Assembly: GCA_964423545.1 (NCBI GenBank)
Contig: CAYRFV010000005.1
Coordinates: 1 to 49,109, forward strand
Direction: 5' to 3'
DNA length: 49,109 nucleotides
DNA from: JALOOE01 sp964423545
Lineage (GTDB): Bacteria > Chloroflexota > Anaerolineae > CG2-30-64-16
Shown here in pieces: positions 16,919 to 26,378 of the stretch. The notes beneath the pieces were generated by a model. The model saw nothing but the letters and a program-made list of their open reading frames with translations, ran no database searches and had not been told where the DNA came from. The position numbers and the translations under genes were made by a program. How positions within the stretch are numbered: the first letter of the stretch is position 1; each line of letters starts with the position of its first letter.

Positions 16919-18454
16919 ATGAAACGTAACCTTCTGCTCGGCATCGATGTTGGCACGACCAGCCTGAAAGCGGTCCTCTGCGACGCCGACGGCGCCATCC
17001 TGGCGCAGGCGAGTCGCGAGTACCCCACGGTCTACCCGCTCCCGAACTGGGCCGAGCAAGACCCGCAGGAGTGGTGGCGTGCTGCGTGCGCGGTCCTGCC
17101 CCTGGTGCTTGCTGATGCCGGGGCGGACGCTCGCGCCATCGCGGGCATCGGCGTCAGCGGTCAGGCGCCGAGCGTCGTGCCGGTGGACGCCTCAGGGGTC
17201 GCGCTACGGCCGGCGCTGCTCTGGCTCGACCGTCGCGCCGAGGAGCAGTGTGCGTGGCTGCGCGAGCGCGTCGGCGCTGCGGCGATCGCGAGCGTCAACG
17301 GCGGACGCATCGATCCCTACTACTTCGCCCCAAAATGGCTGTGGTTGCGCGAGCATGAGCCAGACCTCTGCCGCCGCACGCATGCTGTGCTCCAGGCGAA
17401 CGGCTATCTCGTTCACAGGCTGTGCGGCGCATTTGCCATGGACGTGTCGCACGGTCCACTGACCCTCTTCTTCGACAGCCGTCGCTTGCGCTACGCCGGG
17501 GATCTCGCCGAGCAGATGGGCCTCGACCTGGCGCAGATGCCGGCGATCCGGCCTTGCGCGGACGTCGTGGGAGAAGTGACACGGGCTGCGGCCGCAGCCA
17601 CCGGGCTGGCGGCAGGCACGCCGGTCATCGCCGGCATGTGTGACGGTGCGGCCGCGGCGGTCGAGGCCGGACTGCTGCACACCGGGGATGCTGTCGAGAT
17701 GACCGGCCAGTCGACGGTGCTCCTGGTATGCAGCGATCAGCCCTACCTCGGTGAGGCGTTGATCCCGCTGGTGCATGGCGTGCCGGCCCGATACCTGGTG
17801 GTCGGCGCGTTGGTGGCGAGCGGCGGCAGCCTACGCTGGTTCCGCGATCAGCTGGGCGATGCAGAGCGGCTGGCTGCGCCTCTCGTGGGCGTCGATCCGT
17901 TCGACCTGCTCAGTCAGGAAGCGGCGCGCAGCCCCGCCGGCGCCAACGGCTTGCTTTTCCTCCCGTACATGTTTGGCGAGCGCTCGCCGATCTGGGACAG
18001 TGCGGCTCGAGGGGTGTTCTTCGGACTGTCGCTGGCGACGAAGAAGGCTGACCTGGTGCGTGCGATCATGGAGGGCGCAGCGTTCGGCCTGCGTCACAAT
18101 GCCGAGACGGCTGCCGGCAGCGGCTTCGAGATCGCACGGTTGGCATGCGTGGGCGGCGGCGCCCGCAGCGCGGTCTGGAATCAGATCAAGGCCGATGTGC
18201 TGCAGGCGTCGCTGGTTGTGCCCCGCGCAGCCACCGGCGCACCGCTCGGCGACGCTCTGGCGGCGGGCGTAGCGACAGGAGTGTATCGTTCGTTCGAGGA
18301 TGCGGTGCGCCGTGTCGTGCGCATCGAGCGCGAATTTGCGCCCGATCCCGCGACGCGCGGCCGTTACGATGCACTGTATCGCGTGTACGTGGGGCTCTAT
18401 CCCGCACTGAAGCAGAGCTTCCGCATGTTGGCGGCGACCGACGAGGGATCGTAG
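16919..18454 (+). CDS. FGGY-family carbohydrate kinase (xylulokinase-like)
   Basis: A 511-residue sugar kinase. The N-terminal LGIDVGTTSLKAVL is the phosphate-binding loop of the ASKHA fold, followed by LPNWAEQDPQEWW, usual in xylulokinase-like members. The putative catalytic Asp is in GMCDGAAAAVEAG. FLPYMFGERSPIWD and GGGARSAVWNQIKADVLQ are FGGY signatures in the C-terminal lobe. It would phosphorylate a keto-sugar, polyol or sugar acid released upstream, trapping it for central metabolism. It sits between the hydroxyacid dehydrogenase and an SDR whose gene starts three bases after its stop codon, so those two are translationally linked. Confidence 0.92.
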   Translation: MKRNLLLGIDVGTTSLKAVLCDADGAILAQASREYPTVYPLPNWAEQDPQEWWRAACAVLPLVLADAGADARAIAGIGVSGQAPSVVPVDASGVALRPALLWLDRRAEEQCAWLRERVGAAAIASVNGGRIDPYYFAPKWLWLREHEPDLCRRTHAVLQANGYLVHRLCGAFAMDVSHGPLTLFFDSRRLRYAGDLAEQMGLDLAQMPAIRPCADVVGEVTRAAAAATGLAAGTPVIAGMCDGAAAAVEAGLLHTGDAVEMTGQSTVLLVCSDQPYLGEALIPLVHGVPARYLVVGALVASGGSLRWFRDQLGDAERLAAPLVGVDPFDLLSQEAARSPAGANGLLFLPYMFGERSPIWDSAARGVFFGLSLATKKADLVRAIMEGAAFGLRHNAETAAGSGFEIARLACVGGGARSAVWNQIKADVLQASLVVPRAATGAPLGDALAAGVATGVYRSFEDAVRRVVRIEREFAPDPATRGRYDALYRVYVGLYPALKQSFRMLAATDEGS

Positions 18455-18457
18455 ACC

Positions 18458-19258
18458 ATGGCCGAGGGACGGTTGACAACCGGGATTGGGCGTCGGGCCG
18501 AGGAGTTCGCCGGCAAGACGGCGCTGGTGACTGGCGGGTCGCGCGGCATCGGGCGGGCGATCGTCCTGGCCCTGGCCGAGAGAGGCTGCCATGTCACCTT
18601 CTGCTTTCGCTCAGACCGCGCCGCCGCGGAGGCGGTGTGTGCAGCTGCGCGGCAGGCCGGTTGGCCGCCGGACGCAGTGCGGGCAGTGCAGGCTGACGTG
18701 GGACAGAGCGCGCAGGCCGAGGCTCTCGTGGCGGAAGTGCTGGCGCGGCAGGGTCGCCTCGACATCCTGGTCAACAACGCGGGGGAGTTTCCGCGGCGTC
18801 CGTTCATCGAGATCGACGACGCCGAGTGGGAGCGCGTGCTGCGCTCCAACCTCTACTCCGCCTTCTATTGTTCGCGCGCCGCGCTGCCGGCAATGATGGC
18901 GGCGCGGCAGGGCGCGATCGTCAACCTGGCGTCCATCTCCGGCCGACGCGGCTCCGCCTTTCACGCCCACTACGCAGCGGCTAAGGGCGCCTTGCTGGCG
19001 CTGACCCGTTCACTCGCGAAAGAGGCCATCGTGCACGGCATCCGGGTGAACGCGGTGGCGCCTGGCCGCATCGACACCGACATGATGGTCGTCGGCTACG
19101 CCCCGCACGAGAGAGAGCGCCTGCTGCGCGACGTTCCCATTGGGCGCATGGGGACGCCTGAGGAGGTGGCCGAGGTCGTTCTCTTCCTGGCCAGCGATGC
19201 CAGCCGCTACCTGGTCGGCGAGACGATCGAGGTCAACGGCGGGCTGTTGATGGATTGA
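18458..19258 (+). CDS. Short-chain dehydrogenase/reductase (classical SDR)
   Basis: A 266-residue NAD(P)-dependent oxidoreductase. The cofactor loop TGGSRGIG is at residues 25-32 and ILVNNAGEF marks beta-strand 4. The catalytic triad is S159 in NLASIS, Y172 and K176 in YAAAKG. PGRIDTDM and VGETIEVNGGLLMD are the usual C-terminal signatures, as in gluconate 5-dehydrogenase- and FabG-like enzymes. It starts three bases after the kinase stop. A sugar-alcohol or keto-acid step is likely given its neighbours. Its stop faces the DUF192 gene three bases away, where GATCAG/CTGATC arms (19260-19265 and 19280-19285) could form a short bidirectional hairpin. Confidence 0.92.
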   Translation: MAEGRLTTGIGRRAEEFAGKTALVTGGSRGIGRAIVLALAERGCHVTFCFRSDRAAAEAVCAAARQAGWPPDAVRAVQADVGQSAQAEALVAEVLARQGRLDILVNNAGEFPRRPFIEIDDAEWERVLRSNLYSAFYCSRAALPAMMAARQGAIVNLASISGRRGSAFHAHYAAAKGALLALTRSLAKEAIVHGIRVNAVAPGRIDTDMMVVGYAPHERERLLRDVPIGRMGTPEEVAEVVLFLASDASRYLVGETIEVNGGLLMD

Positions 19259-19261
19259 CGA

Positions 19262-19609
19262 TCAGGTCTTGACCCTGAGCTGATCGCCGATCTCGGTCTG
19301 GGTGCGATCGATGGCGCCGGCGGGGAGCTCGAGAACGTATCGCGCGGTCCGATGCATCTTGCCGACCGCCCACGGCTTCATTTCAGGATCGAGCGCCACC
19401 ACTTTGTCCCCTTCTCCGACATAGACCACGTCGATAGGGATTGACATGAACATGCAGTGCACCCCTTTGCACGGCATGATCGCCAGGCCGTCCCCCAAAG
19501 GCAGCTCCCGTACGCCCAGCAGCCCCTTGAAGCGCGTCCACGGATTGTTCGCCACCCGACCACGCTCGATCAGCACGGTATTGCGAGTAGTGTTTGCGAC
19601 GTGCAGCAT
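19262..19609 (-). CDS. DUF192 protein
   Basis: A 115-residue protein. The ATG at 19609 has GGAGG upstream, whereas a longer frame has no ribosome site. Family marks are RFKGLLGVRELPLGDGLAIM, CKGVHCMFMSIPIDVVYVG and YVLELPAGAID. DUF192 proteins are small, often exported beta-rich proteins of unknown role in archaea and bacteria. This copy has no signal peptide. It lies 108 bases downstream of the large surface-protein gene on the same strand and may be its operon partner. Confidence 0.88.
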   Translation of the reverse strand: MLHVANTTRNTVLIERGRVANNPWTRFKGLLGVRELPLGDGLAIMPCKGVHCMFMSIPIDVVYVGEGDKVVALDPEMKPWAVGKMHRTARYVLELPAGAIDRTQTEIGDQLRVKT

Positions 19610-19717
19610 CGATCCTCCGTTGTGTCCATCGATCAGGCCCATATCAGGCCGAAGGCGCCAAACCGGCCGCACCGCCGGGCTTCTCCAGGGCCAAAGCCGA
19701 ATCGGCCCGTGCGCATC

Positions 19718-22700
19718 TCAGCGAACCAGAAGAGGCAGATAGACCGTTGCCCCGATCCGAACGCGACCCACCTCGTAGGGTCCGGAGTGGCTATCGGCGT
19801 CGATCATCTGAACTCTCCAGTAGTAGACGCCCTGAGCCAGCTTGTTGAGGGGCGCATAGCGAGTGTTGTCGGTTGTGACCGTTGTAGCGTTGTTGAACAG
19901 GGCATTGTCGGCGGTCTGAAGCCTGTAGTAAGCCGCACCGTCCATCGGCGCCCACTCGAAGACGGGTGTGCCGATGATCTCCGCACCTTGGGACGGCGCG
20001 ATCAGAGTGGGCGGCAAATACTCCTTGTAGACGCGGCGGGTGGGTCCGTAGGCGCCCAGCCCGTTGTTCGCATCCAGGATGGCGACGCGCCAGTACCAGG
20101 CGCCATCGCTCAGGCTCTGGCCCCTCTTGAGCGTGTACGAAGTCCCCGCTGTGTCGTAGATCCTTGGGCTGCTGAACCCCGGGTCCGACGCGAGCTGCAG
20201 CCGATAGCGCGGGGCTGCCAGTCTCGGCTCGACGTCGGGCAACAACAGCGTCTGCCAGCCGAACGTCGGCTGGCTGTTGACGACTGCGTCGTCGAGGGGA
20301 GTGAGTGGGACCGGCCACGCTGAGAGCTTGGTGAAGGTCATGGTGGGCGTCCAGTGACCGATGACGGTATTCGACCGGCGCATTGCCACTCGCCAGTAAT
20401 ACATGCCATCTGCGAGGACATCGGTGGGCGTGAAGCTGACGCCGTCCACCAGCGTGTTGATGATCGGGCTGCTGAAGTTGGCATCGTTGTCGAGCTGCAG
20501 CACATAGCCGGCCGCACCTTCCACCCGATCCCAGGTGAAGGTCGGCGTGCTCTGCGTGACGGCGCCCGAGCCGGGTTGTGGATTACCCACCAAGCGGCTA
20601 TCGAGCCGAAAACGCATCGCCGGAGACCACGGCCCATAGTCGTAGAACGGGGGCAGCGACAGATAGCGTTCGTGCCGGATGCGTACGCGCCAGTAATAGC
20701 TCTCGTTGTCTTCGTAGGCGTTCTTGGTGGCGAAGCTGGCCGGCAGCAGTGCGTAGAAAGGCCACGTGTAGGTCTCGTACGTCTCCCACGTCTCGGCGAT
20801 CTGCGTGAACTTGGCGTCGCGGGCGACCTGCACCTGGTAGCCATCCACTGAGTCGAGGGCCGGCATGCGCCAGCGCAGCGCGGGCATGTCGTAGAGCACC
20901 GTAGGATTGAAGACTGGGGTGTCGAACGGGTAGAGCGGCATGAGCATGTCCGACACGAACGCCGGTCGATCGAAGGTGGCGCCCTGCTCCGGCACGTGGT
21001 CCTGGATGACGACCCCGAGGGCGCCGGAGGCGGTGAATGCGGTGAGCGCCAGGCTGCCTGCCGCCTTGGGATCTTCCGCGCCGAGCGCGGTATAGGGCAT
21101 CAGCAGCTGGAGGGCACGCGTCACCGGATCCAGCCAAAGTTGTCCCCCGATTTCGGTCAGCGTCCGCGGCGGCTCCCAGGAGGCGCCGTTCCACTGGTGG
21201 AAGCTGGTCGTGTCTGCACTCACCGCGTCGCCCGCCTCACGCGCGATGTATAGGACGTATTCCGGCCGGTAGAGGGCATCCGTGGTGATGGGCCAGCCGC
21301 GCGGATCGGTGGCGGCTCCGGAACCCTCGACATGGTCGATGTCAACGTACAAGCCGTATGTGAGCGCATCGGCCGACGTGGCCGCCGTCTCAAACGCGAT
21401 GACCCAGTTGTAGTTGATCTGCGAGTAGGTTCGGTCCAGCATGACGTGCAGCGCACCGAGATCGTATGCTCCCAGCGCTGGCTCAGCCGGATCAACGGCG
21501 ATCAACGTCGTTGCTGGTGCATAGGTGGCCGTTGTGTCGACGAGTGAGCCGGGTTGCGGCGGAGGCGAGTAGTCGTAGGGATTGCCTGCAATGACATCGA
21601 TTGACACATTGAATCGTCGGACCTCGCTCCACGGGCCGGGCGGGGTCTCTGATCGTACTCGCCACCAGAAGGTGCCGAAGGGCATCGGGGTCGGCCGTCC
21701 CTGCCACGGCACGTAGTTGACCCCTTGCGCTACGGCCTCGTCGACGACCTGTGTGAATCCCCGGTCGCGACTGATCTGCACGCGGTAAGATGTGGCGTTC
21801 GTGATCGGGAGCCAGCCCAGAATCGGCGGAATCCCGACCGCCTCGAATCCATCGATCGGCTGGATCAGAGTCATCGTGTCGGTGACGGGCAACTGCGGAT
21901 GCCGGTTGTCGTAACGCATCACCCACACCGAATCCGTGCCCATTTGCTGGCCGCCGCGATAGGCTCGCACACGCCAGTAGAAGCGTGTTCCATCCACCAG
22001 GCCGGAGAAGGGATGGGCTTCGGTCGGCGCCGCGGCATTCCCTGCCGTCTGGATCATCATATTGGGTGAGCCAAAGGCGGGATCATCGTCTACACTGAGC
22101 TCATAGAGATCGGGCGTGAGGGTGTGAAACGCCGGATCGCTCTCGTAGATTTGCGCTGTGTCCCACACAAACAGCGGCCAGGCGATCGTGCGATCGCCGT
22201 GCACGGGGGTATGAGCTGCCTCCGGCTCGTAGTAGAAGGGCGGGTAGATCTGATTCGGGCTGGTTGTGTAGGAGGGCCGGAAGGAGCGCAGGTCGCTCCA
22301 GGGAGTCAGATTGCCTTGCGCATCGATGCCTCGGACGCGCCAGAAGTAGTCCCCTTCCATCAGGACGTTCTCCCACCTTGGTTGCGCCCAAGCGGTGGCG
22401 TTATAGATCTTTTCGTCGGCGATGGGGCTATTGAAGGAGGTGCTCTCGTCGATTTGGATCTGGTAGCGCTCGGCTCCGGGGATCTGTGCCCAGTCGAAGA
22501 ACGGGTAGGAAACCCGGATGGTGTTGTTCAGCGGCGCCAGAAGTCCGGCATGGAAGTTCCAGCGCATACGGAACCGTCGCACCTGGCTCCACGGCCCGTT
22601 GACGCCGCGATAGTCGGTCGCGCGCACGCGCCAATAGTAGTCCTGGTCGTTGGCAAGCGATTTGACCGGAGTGAAGTCCGTGTGATCGGTGGTGTAGGCG

Positions 22701-24712
22701 TTCAGCGACGCGCTGAAGTCGGGCTGTGTACTGATCTCGAGCAGATACTCCCTGGCCGACTCGACCGCCGTCCAGGAGAACCGCGGCATGAAGGTCAAGT
22801 CGGCCATATGGCTCGGGGCCAGCAGCTCCGGCGCCACGTTCCAGTCGAACCGGAACTGACCGATGTCGCTGGCTGTGCCGAGGTTGTTGCGGCGATCGAT
22901 CGGTATGACCCGCCAGTAGTAGAGGTTGTTTGCGAATCGATCGGTCGGGGTGTGATGCGCCCTGATCGTGGTCGCCGAATAGATGATGTTGCTGAACGCA
23001 GCATCCGGACTGATATCCAGCCTGTAGGTGGCAGCTCCCGGGATCGCCGTCCAACTGAAGTCCTGGGGCAGGAAAGCTGCTCGCGCTTCGCCGTTGATCG
23101 GGGAAAGCAGCTGCGGCCGGATCGCACCGGCGGCGCACCAGTCCTTAGTGAACGACCAGGCGTCCGAGTAAGCCTCCCAACCGAAGCCGACCCACGCTCG
23201 GACGCGCCAGTAGTATACGCCATCGGCGAACGCGGCGTCGGGGATGAAGCTGATTCCAAACGTATCTCTATCGACGATCGGACTGGCGAAACCGGCCGAG
23301 GAACTGATCTGGATGTGATACTTGGTTGCTCCAGACACCGCCTGCCACCGCAGGGTCGGCATTCCCAGGGGCGGATCGGTGACGCCTGTAGCGGTGCTCC
23401 CATCGGGCGGACTGATGAGCACAGGAGGCTCGGCTGAGGCGTTCGCGGCTGCCGCAGCCGCAGCACCCTGGCCGGCAACGAGCATCGACCCGATCAGAAC
23501 CGCCAGGCCACAGATCATGGAGAGTTTGCTCATGATACCCTCACGATTGTGCCCGCCAGCAGAATGGCGAGCGACCAGATACCAGGCCAACAACACCGGC
23601 GCGAACCACAGTTGCCAGAAATCAGACACGCGACCATGCAGTGCGATCGCGACCAGGTTTGTCAGGGCGTAGACCACCCAGACCTTGCTCTTGATCGGCG
23701 CGGCGCCGGTTCCACGTGCCAGGCAGGCGATCTGCAGCACCACGGGAACGAGTACGACCTGATCGAAGGGCCAGCCGAACGGCGCCGTCACCACCGAGAC
23801 GAGAAGCAGCAGGCCGATCCGGTCCGCCCACAGCCACGCCGCGCGATGTTTCCGGCCATACAGCGCCAGCCAGCCCACGCCTGCCGCCATCGGAGCGAAC
23901 TGGAGCCAGATCAGCTCCGGCCCGAAAACCCATCGCAGGAGGCTGCCGGCCGTCGGATTCATCCAAACGAGCGGCGAGCTCGCCTCCGTGGCGGCTCGGT
24001 ACTGGCTGATCACTTGTGGGTTGAACACCATTGCGGTTAGGGTTGCGGCCACCAGAGCGATCGTTGCGCCGCCCAGAACGGCCCACCGGCGTCGCGCCCC
24101 GAGACACCAGACAGGCACGGCAAGGCAGACCAGGTACAGCAGATGGGGTTTGATCGCGAGCAGTGCAAGCAAGGCGCCCGCCAACCCGTACCGCTCCTTA
24201 CGTTCGAAATGCAGGAAGCCCGCAACGCCCAACAGGAGCACGGGGCCGATCTGCCCCATGCGCAGGACGATGATCGTGGGAAAAAACGTGAACGCCAACG
24301 CCCAGGCCAGCCAGCGCCGATTCGTCATCCCGCCGAAGAGCTCCCAGATCCAGTTCGAGGCCACGATGATGAGAACGATGCTCAGGCCAAGCCAAAGCAG
24401 GCGGCTGATCGGATAGCTGAGGAGCGAGAACGGCATTACCAGCGCCAGCGTCCAGGGCGGATTCCACATCATCAGCACTTCGGCCGTCCGGCCCGCATGG
24501 CGTTCGAGCGGAAGGAGGTCGTCGGCGGCATACGGGTCGCCTCCGGTCACATTCAGACGGCCAGCCGCCCAATACTCTACAAAATCATCAGCGAGCAGCC
24601 CAGGCGCAGTCACCAGCCCGCCGAGTTGGCTCGCCAGGATCGCTGATGCCACGACGAGGGCTGCCATCGTCCACAGTCGCTTGCTTCGCGGGCTGGCTTG
24701 CACTGATGCCAT
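19718..24712 (-). CDS. GT87-type membrane glycosyltransferase joined in frame to a ten-repeat secreted surface protein
   Basis: One open frame of 1664 residues. Residues 1-390 are a polytopic GT87 (DUF2029)-like mannosyltransferase: DDFVEYWAAGR and GDPYAADDL near the N-terminus, then about ten spans. Met394 opens what looks like a second protein, with a signal peptide (SKLSMICGLAVLIGSMLVAG) and an Ala-rich cleavage zone. Ten Fn3-like repeats of about 100 residues follow, each with a Y[YFW]WRV core. Between the sixth and seventh an insert (YGLYVDIDHVEG) resembles DOMON/glucodextranase-type beta-sandwiches. The protein ends in ATVYLPLLVR. No stop codon lies between the halves. Either this is a true fusion whose signal sequence became an internal span, or the second half is translated alone from 23533. 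It starts 25 bases after the neighbouring membrane-protein gene. Confidence 0.8.
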   Translation of the reverse strand: MASVQASPRSKRLWTMAALVVASAILASQLGGLVTAPGLLADDFVEYWAAGRLNVTGGDPYAADDLLPLERHAGRTAEVLMMWNPPWTLALVMPFSLLSYPISRLLWLGLSIVLIIVASNWIWELFGGMTNRRWLAWALAFTFFPTIIVLRMGQIGPVLLLGVAGFLHFERKERYGLAGALLALLAIKPHLLYLVCLAVPVWCLGARRRWAVLGGATIALVAATLTAMVFNPQVISQYRAATEASSPLVWMNPTAGSLLRWVFGPELIWLQFAPMAAGVGWLALYGRKHRAAWLWADRIGLLLLVSVVTAPFGWPFDQVVLVPVVLQIACLARGTGAAPIKSKVWVVYALTNLVAIALHGRVSDFWQLWFAPVLLAWYLVARHSAGGHNREGIMSKLSMICGLAVLIGSMLVAGQGAAAAAAANASAEPPVLISPPDGSTATGVTDPPLGMPTLRWQAVSGATKYHIQISSSAGFASPIVDRDTFGISFIPDAAFADGVYYWRVRAWVGFGWEAYSDAWSFTKDWCAAGAIRPQLLSPINGEARAAFLPQDFSWTAIPGAATYRLDISPDAAFSNIIYSATTIRAHHTPTDRFANNLYYWRVIPIDRRNNLGTASDIGQFRFDWNVAPELLAPSHMADLTFMPRFSWTAVESAREYLLEISTQPDFSASLNAYTTDHTDFTPVKSLANDQDYYWRVRATDYRGVNGPWSQVRRFRMRWNFHAGLLAPLNNTIRVSYPFFDWAQIPGAERYQIQIDESTSFNSPIADEKIYNATAWAQPRWENVLMEGDYFWRVRGIDAQGNLTPWSDLRSFRPSYTTSPNQIYPPFYYEPEAAHTPVHGDRTIAWPLFVWDTAQIYESDPAFHTLTPDLYELSVDDDPAFGSPNMMIQTAGNAAAPTEAHPFSGLVDGTRFYWRVRAYRGGQQMGTDSVWVMRYDNRHPQLPVTDTMTLIQPIDGFEAVGIPPILGWLPITNATSYRVQISRDRGFTQVVDEAVAQGVNYVPWQGRPTPMPFGTFWWRVRSETPPGPWSEVRRFNVSIDVIAGNPYDYSPPPQPGSLVDTTATYAPATTLIAVDPAEPALGAYDLGALHVMLDRTYSQINYNWVIAFETAATSADALTYGLYVDIDHVEGSGAATDPRGWPITTDALYRPEYVLYIAREAGDAVSADTTSFHQWNGASWEPPRTLTEIGGQLWLDPVTRALQLLMPYTALGAEDPKAAGSLALTAFTASGALGVVIQDHVPEQGATFDRPAFVSDMLMPLYPFDTPVFNPTVLYDMPALRWRMPALDSVDGYQVQVARDAKFTQIAETWETYETYTWPFYALLPASFATKNAYEDNESYYWRVRIRHERYLSLPPFYDYGPWSPAMRFRLDSRLVGNPQPGSGAVTQSTPTFTWDRVEGAAGYVLQLDNDANFSSPIINTLVDGVSFTPTDVLADGMYYWRVAMRRSNTVIGHWTPTMTFTKLSAWPVPLTPLDDAVVNSQPTFGWQTLLLPDVEPRLAAPRYRLQLASDPGFSSPRIYDTAGTSYTLKRGQSLSDGAWYWRVAILDANNGLGAYGPTRRVYKEYLPPTLIAPSQGAEIIGTPVFEWAPMDGAAYYRLQTADNALFNNATTVTTDNTRYAPLNKLAQGVYYWRVQMIDADSHSGPYEVGRVRIGATVYLPLLVR
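23528..23547 (-). promoter_or_regulatory. Internal ribosome site and alternative start for the surface protein
   Basis: On the minus strand GAGGG stands four bases before the ATG at 23533, in the same frame as the upstream glycosyltransferase. A typical signal peptide follows at once. Initiation here would give a 1271-residue secreted protein independent of the membrane enzyme. Confidence 0.55.
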
Positions 24713-24737
24713 CAGTCGTGTCTCCTGATGTGATGGG

Positions 24738-26327
24738 CTACCTGTCGATGCGTCGCATCAGCACCGCGTGATCGTCCTCAAAGAGGGTGGACCACCCCCC
24801 GGATGCCCTGGCCGCTGCAATCAGCTCTCTCTCCGTATCCTTCTGCACGAGCAGCGTGTTGACGCCGTAGTGCTGCAGGCGCGCTTCCCAGTCGAACTGC
24901 GCGTTCGTGATTCGCAGGTAATCCCGCCATTGCGCTGCGGGAAAGAGCTCAATGCGCGTATCGATGAAAGTTGGCAGCTCAGGACAAGCCCATGCCAGGT
25001 AGCTGCCATAGGCTTGGTTGTTGAAGAGACGCGTTTCCGGGCCCAGGCGGCACGCCACCTCGACGCTGCGTATGGGCGTGGTCTCGGCGCGTGCATAGGG
25101 CGGTAGGTGTAGCTCCGCCGGCAACAGAGGCCTGAGCCACGGCAGCGAGAGCAGGACGATGGCACACAGGAGCGCCGCAACCGCATAGTTCAGCAAGGGT
25201 CTGCCAGTGCGAGCAGCCGAGAGGCCTCCCTCCTTGGGCGAATCGCATGCCAGGGCCAGCGCGAGCGCTGGCGCCATGGCCATGCCGAACCAGGGCAGCA
25301 CCCGGCAAGTGTACAGGCTGCCCAGGCCAAACACGATCAGGGCGATGATCTGGTGTGCAGGCAGGTGAGTGCGCCGGCGAGCGGTCAGGAGGATGAAAGC
25401 GACCGTCAATCCGGCAAAGATCGCCCCATCGACCTCGCGAATGCTCAGCGGCTGAAACTCGATGTTGTTGCTGACGGTTGTTCGACTCCCCAGGAAGCCG
25501 AGCAGGTAGCCGACCGTGCCCCGCAGTCCGGTCGGGTTGAGCGCCGTGGCCGCGCATGCAACAGCGCCTGCAACGAGAGCTTTCCGGACTTCCGGCTGGA
25601 GCCGGCGGTGCGCCGACAGATCTGCGACGGTGCGGCTCGCGATGTAGATGCCCAGGAGCGCCAGACCGAAGATGAACGCGCCGTGGAGGTTGGCCCACAG
25701 CGCAAACAGCACCGGCCAGAGCCAGACGATGCGGCCGCCCACCAGACGATGTCTCTCGATGCTGTAGACCAGCAGACCGAAGCAGACGAAGGAAGCGGAC
25801 TGCGGCCGGACATTCCAGTTCACGATGCCGAGCGCGGCCGCCGCAATCGCCGCCAGGGCCGCTGCGCGGGCATCCACCTGCGGCGATGCCAGGCAGGCCA
25901 GCAACACCAGCAGATAGCCGGACGCGATCGTCAATGCGTGGGCAGTGATCACCAGCGGCAAGTCGCCGGCGCGATGCAGCAGAAAGAGCAGGATCTGCAT
26001 CAGCCAGGCCTGATTGATCCACGGCTGGCCTGCGCGCGTGAAGGTCATGAAATCGGTGGTCGGAATGCGACCCGTCTGGAGCGTGACCTGCCCCATGCGG
26101 ATGTGCCACCAGAAGTCGTTCGGCTGCACCGATTTCGCCAGGAGCACGACGAGCGGCGCAACCAGGGCGATCAACAGCCACACATCGCTGAGCGCCAGTC
26201 GGCCCGACGTCAGGCGGCCCGACGCCAGGCGTCGCAAGGACGCGGGCAGGCGCTGCCTCCGCGCGCGCGCTGGCGCCTCACGTGCGCGCCGGTCGGCGTC
26301 GTGTCGGGCGACATCTGAAGCGGACAC
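24738..26327 (-). CDS. Polytopic GT-C-like membrane protein
   Basis: A 529-residue membrane protein. The GTG at 26327 has AAGAGG eight bases upstream; further upstream the frame is Arg-rich and unconvincing. After a basic cytoplasmic tail come about ten spans. The first loop reads QPNDFWWHIRMGQVTL, then GRIPTTDFMTFTRAGQPWI, the pattern of a widespread GT-C-like family where acidic and aromatic residues sit on the outer face. A soluble tail of about 140 residues (LFNNQAYGSYLAW, FIDTRIELFP) matches the C-terminal domains of such proteins. It probably transfers or handles a lipid-linked sugar. It starts the operon that continues into the GT87 protein, so protein or lipid glycosylation at the surface is a fair guess. 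Confidence 0.75.
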   Translation of the reverse strand: MSASDVARHDADRRAREAPARARRQRLPASLRRLASGRLTSGRLALSDVWLLIALVAPLVVLLAKSVQPNDFWWHIRMGQVTLQTGRIPTTDFMTFTRAGQPWINQAWLMQILLFLLHRAGDLPLVITAHALTIASGYLLVLLACLASPQVDARAAALAAIAAAALGIVNWNVRPQSASFVCFGLLVYSIERHRLVGGRIVWLWPVLFALWANLHGAFIFGLALLGIYIASRTVADLSAHRRLQPEVRKALVAGAVACAATALNPTGLRGTVGYLLGFLGSRTTVSNNIEFQPLSIREVDGAIFAGLTVAFILLTARRRTHLPAHQIIALIVFGLGSLYTCRVLPWFGMAMAPALALALACDSPKEGGLSAARTGRPLLNYAVAALLCAIVLLSLPWLRPLLPAELHLPPYARAETTPIRSVEVACRLGPETRLFNNQAYGSYLAWACPELPTFIDTRIELFPAAQWRDYLRITNAQFDWEARLQHYGVNTLLVQKDTERELIAAARASGGWSTLFEDDHAVLMRRIDR

Positions 26328-26378
26328 CAGAGTAACCTCTTGGTGCTTGCACGAAGATAGGGTTTGGGAAACACCGCT

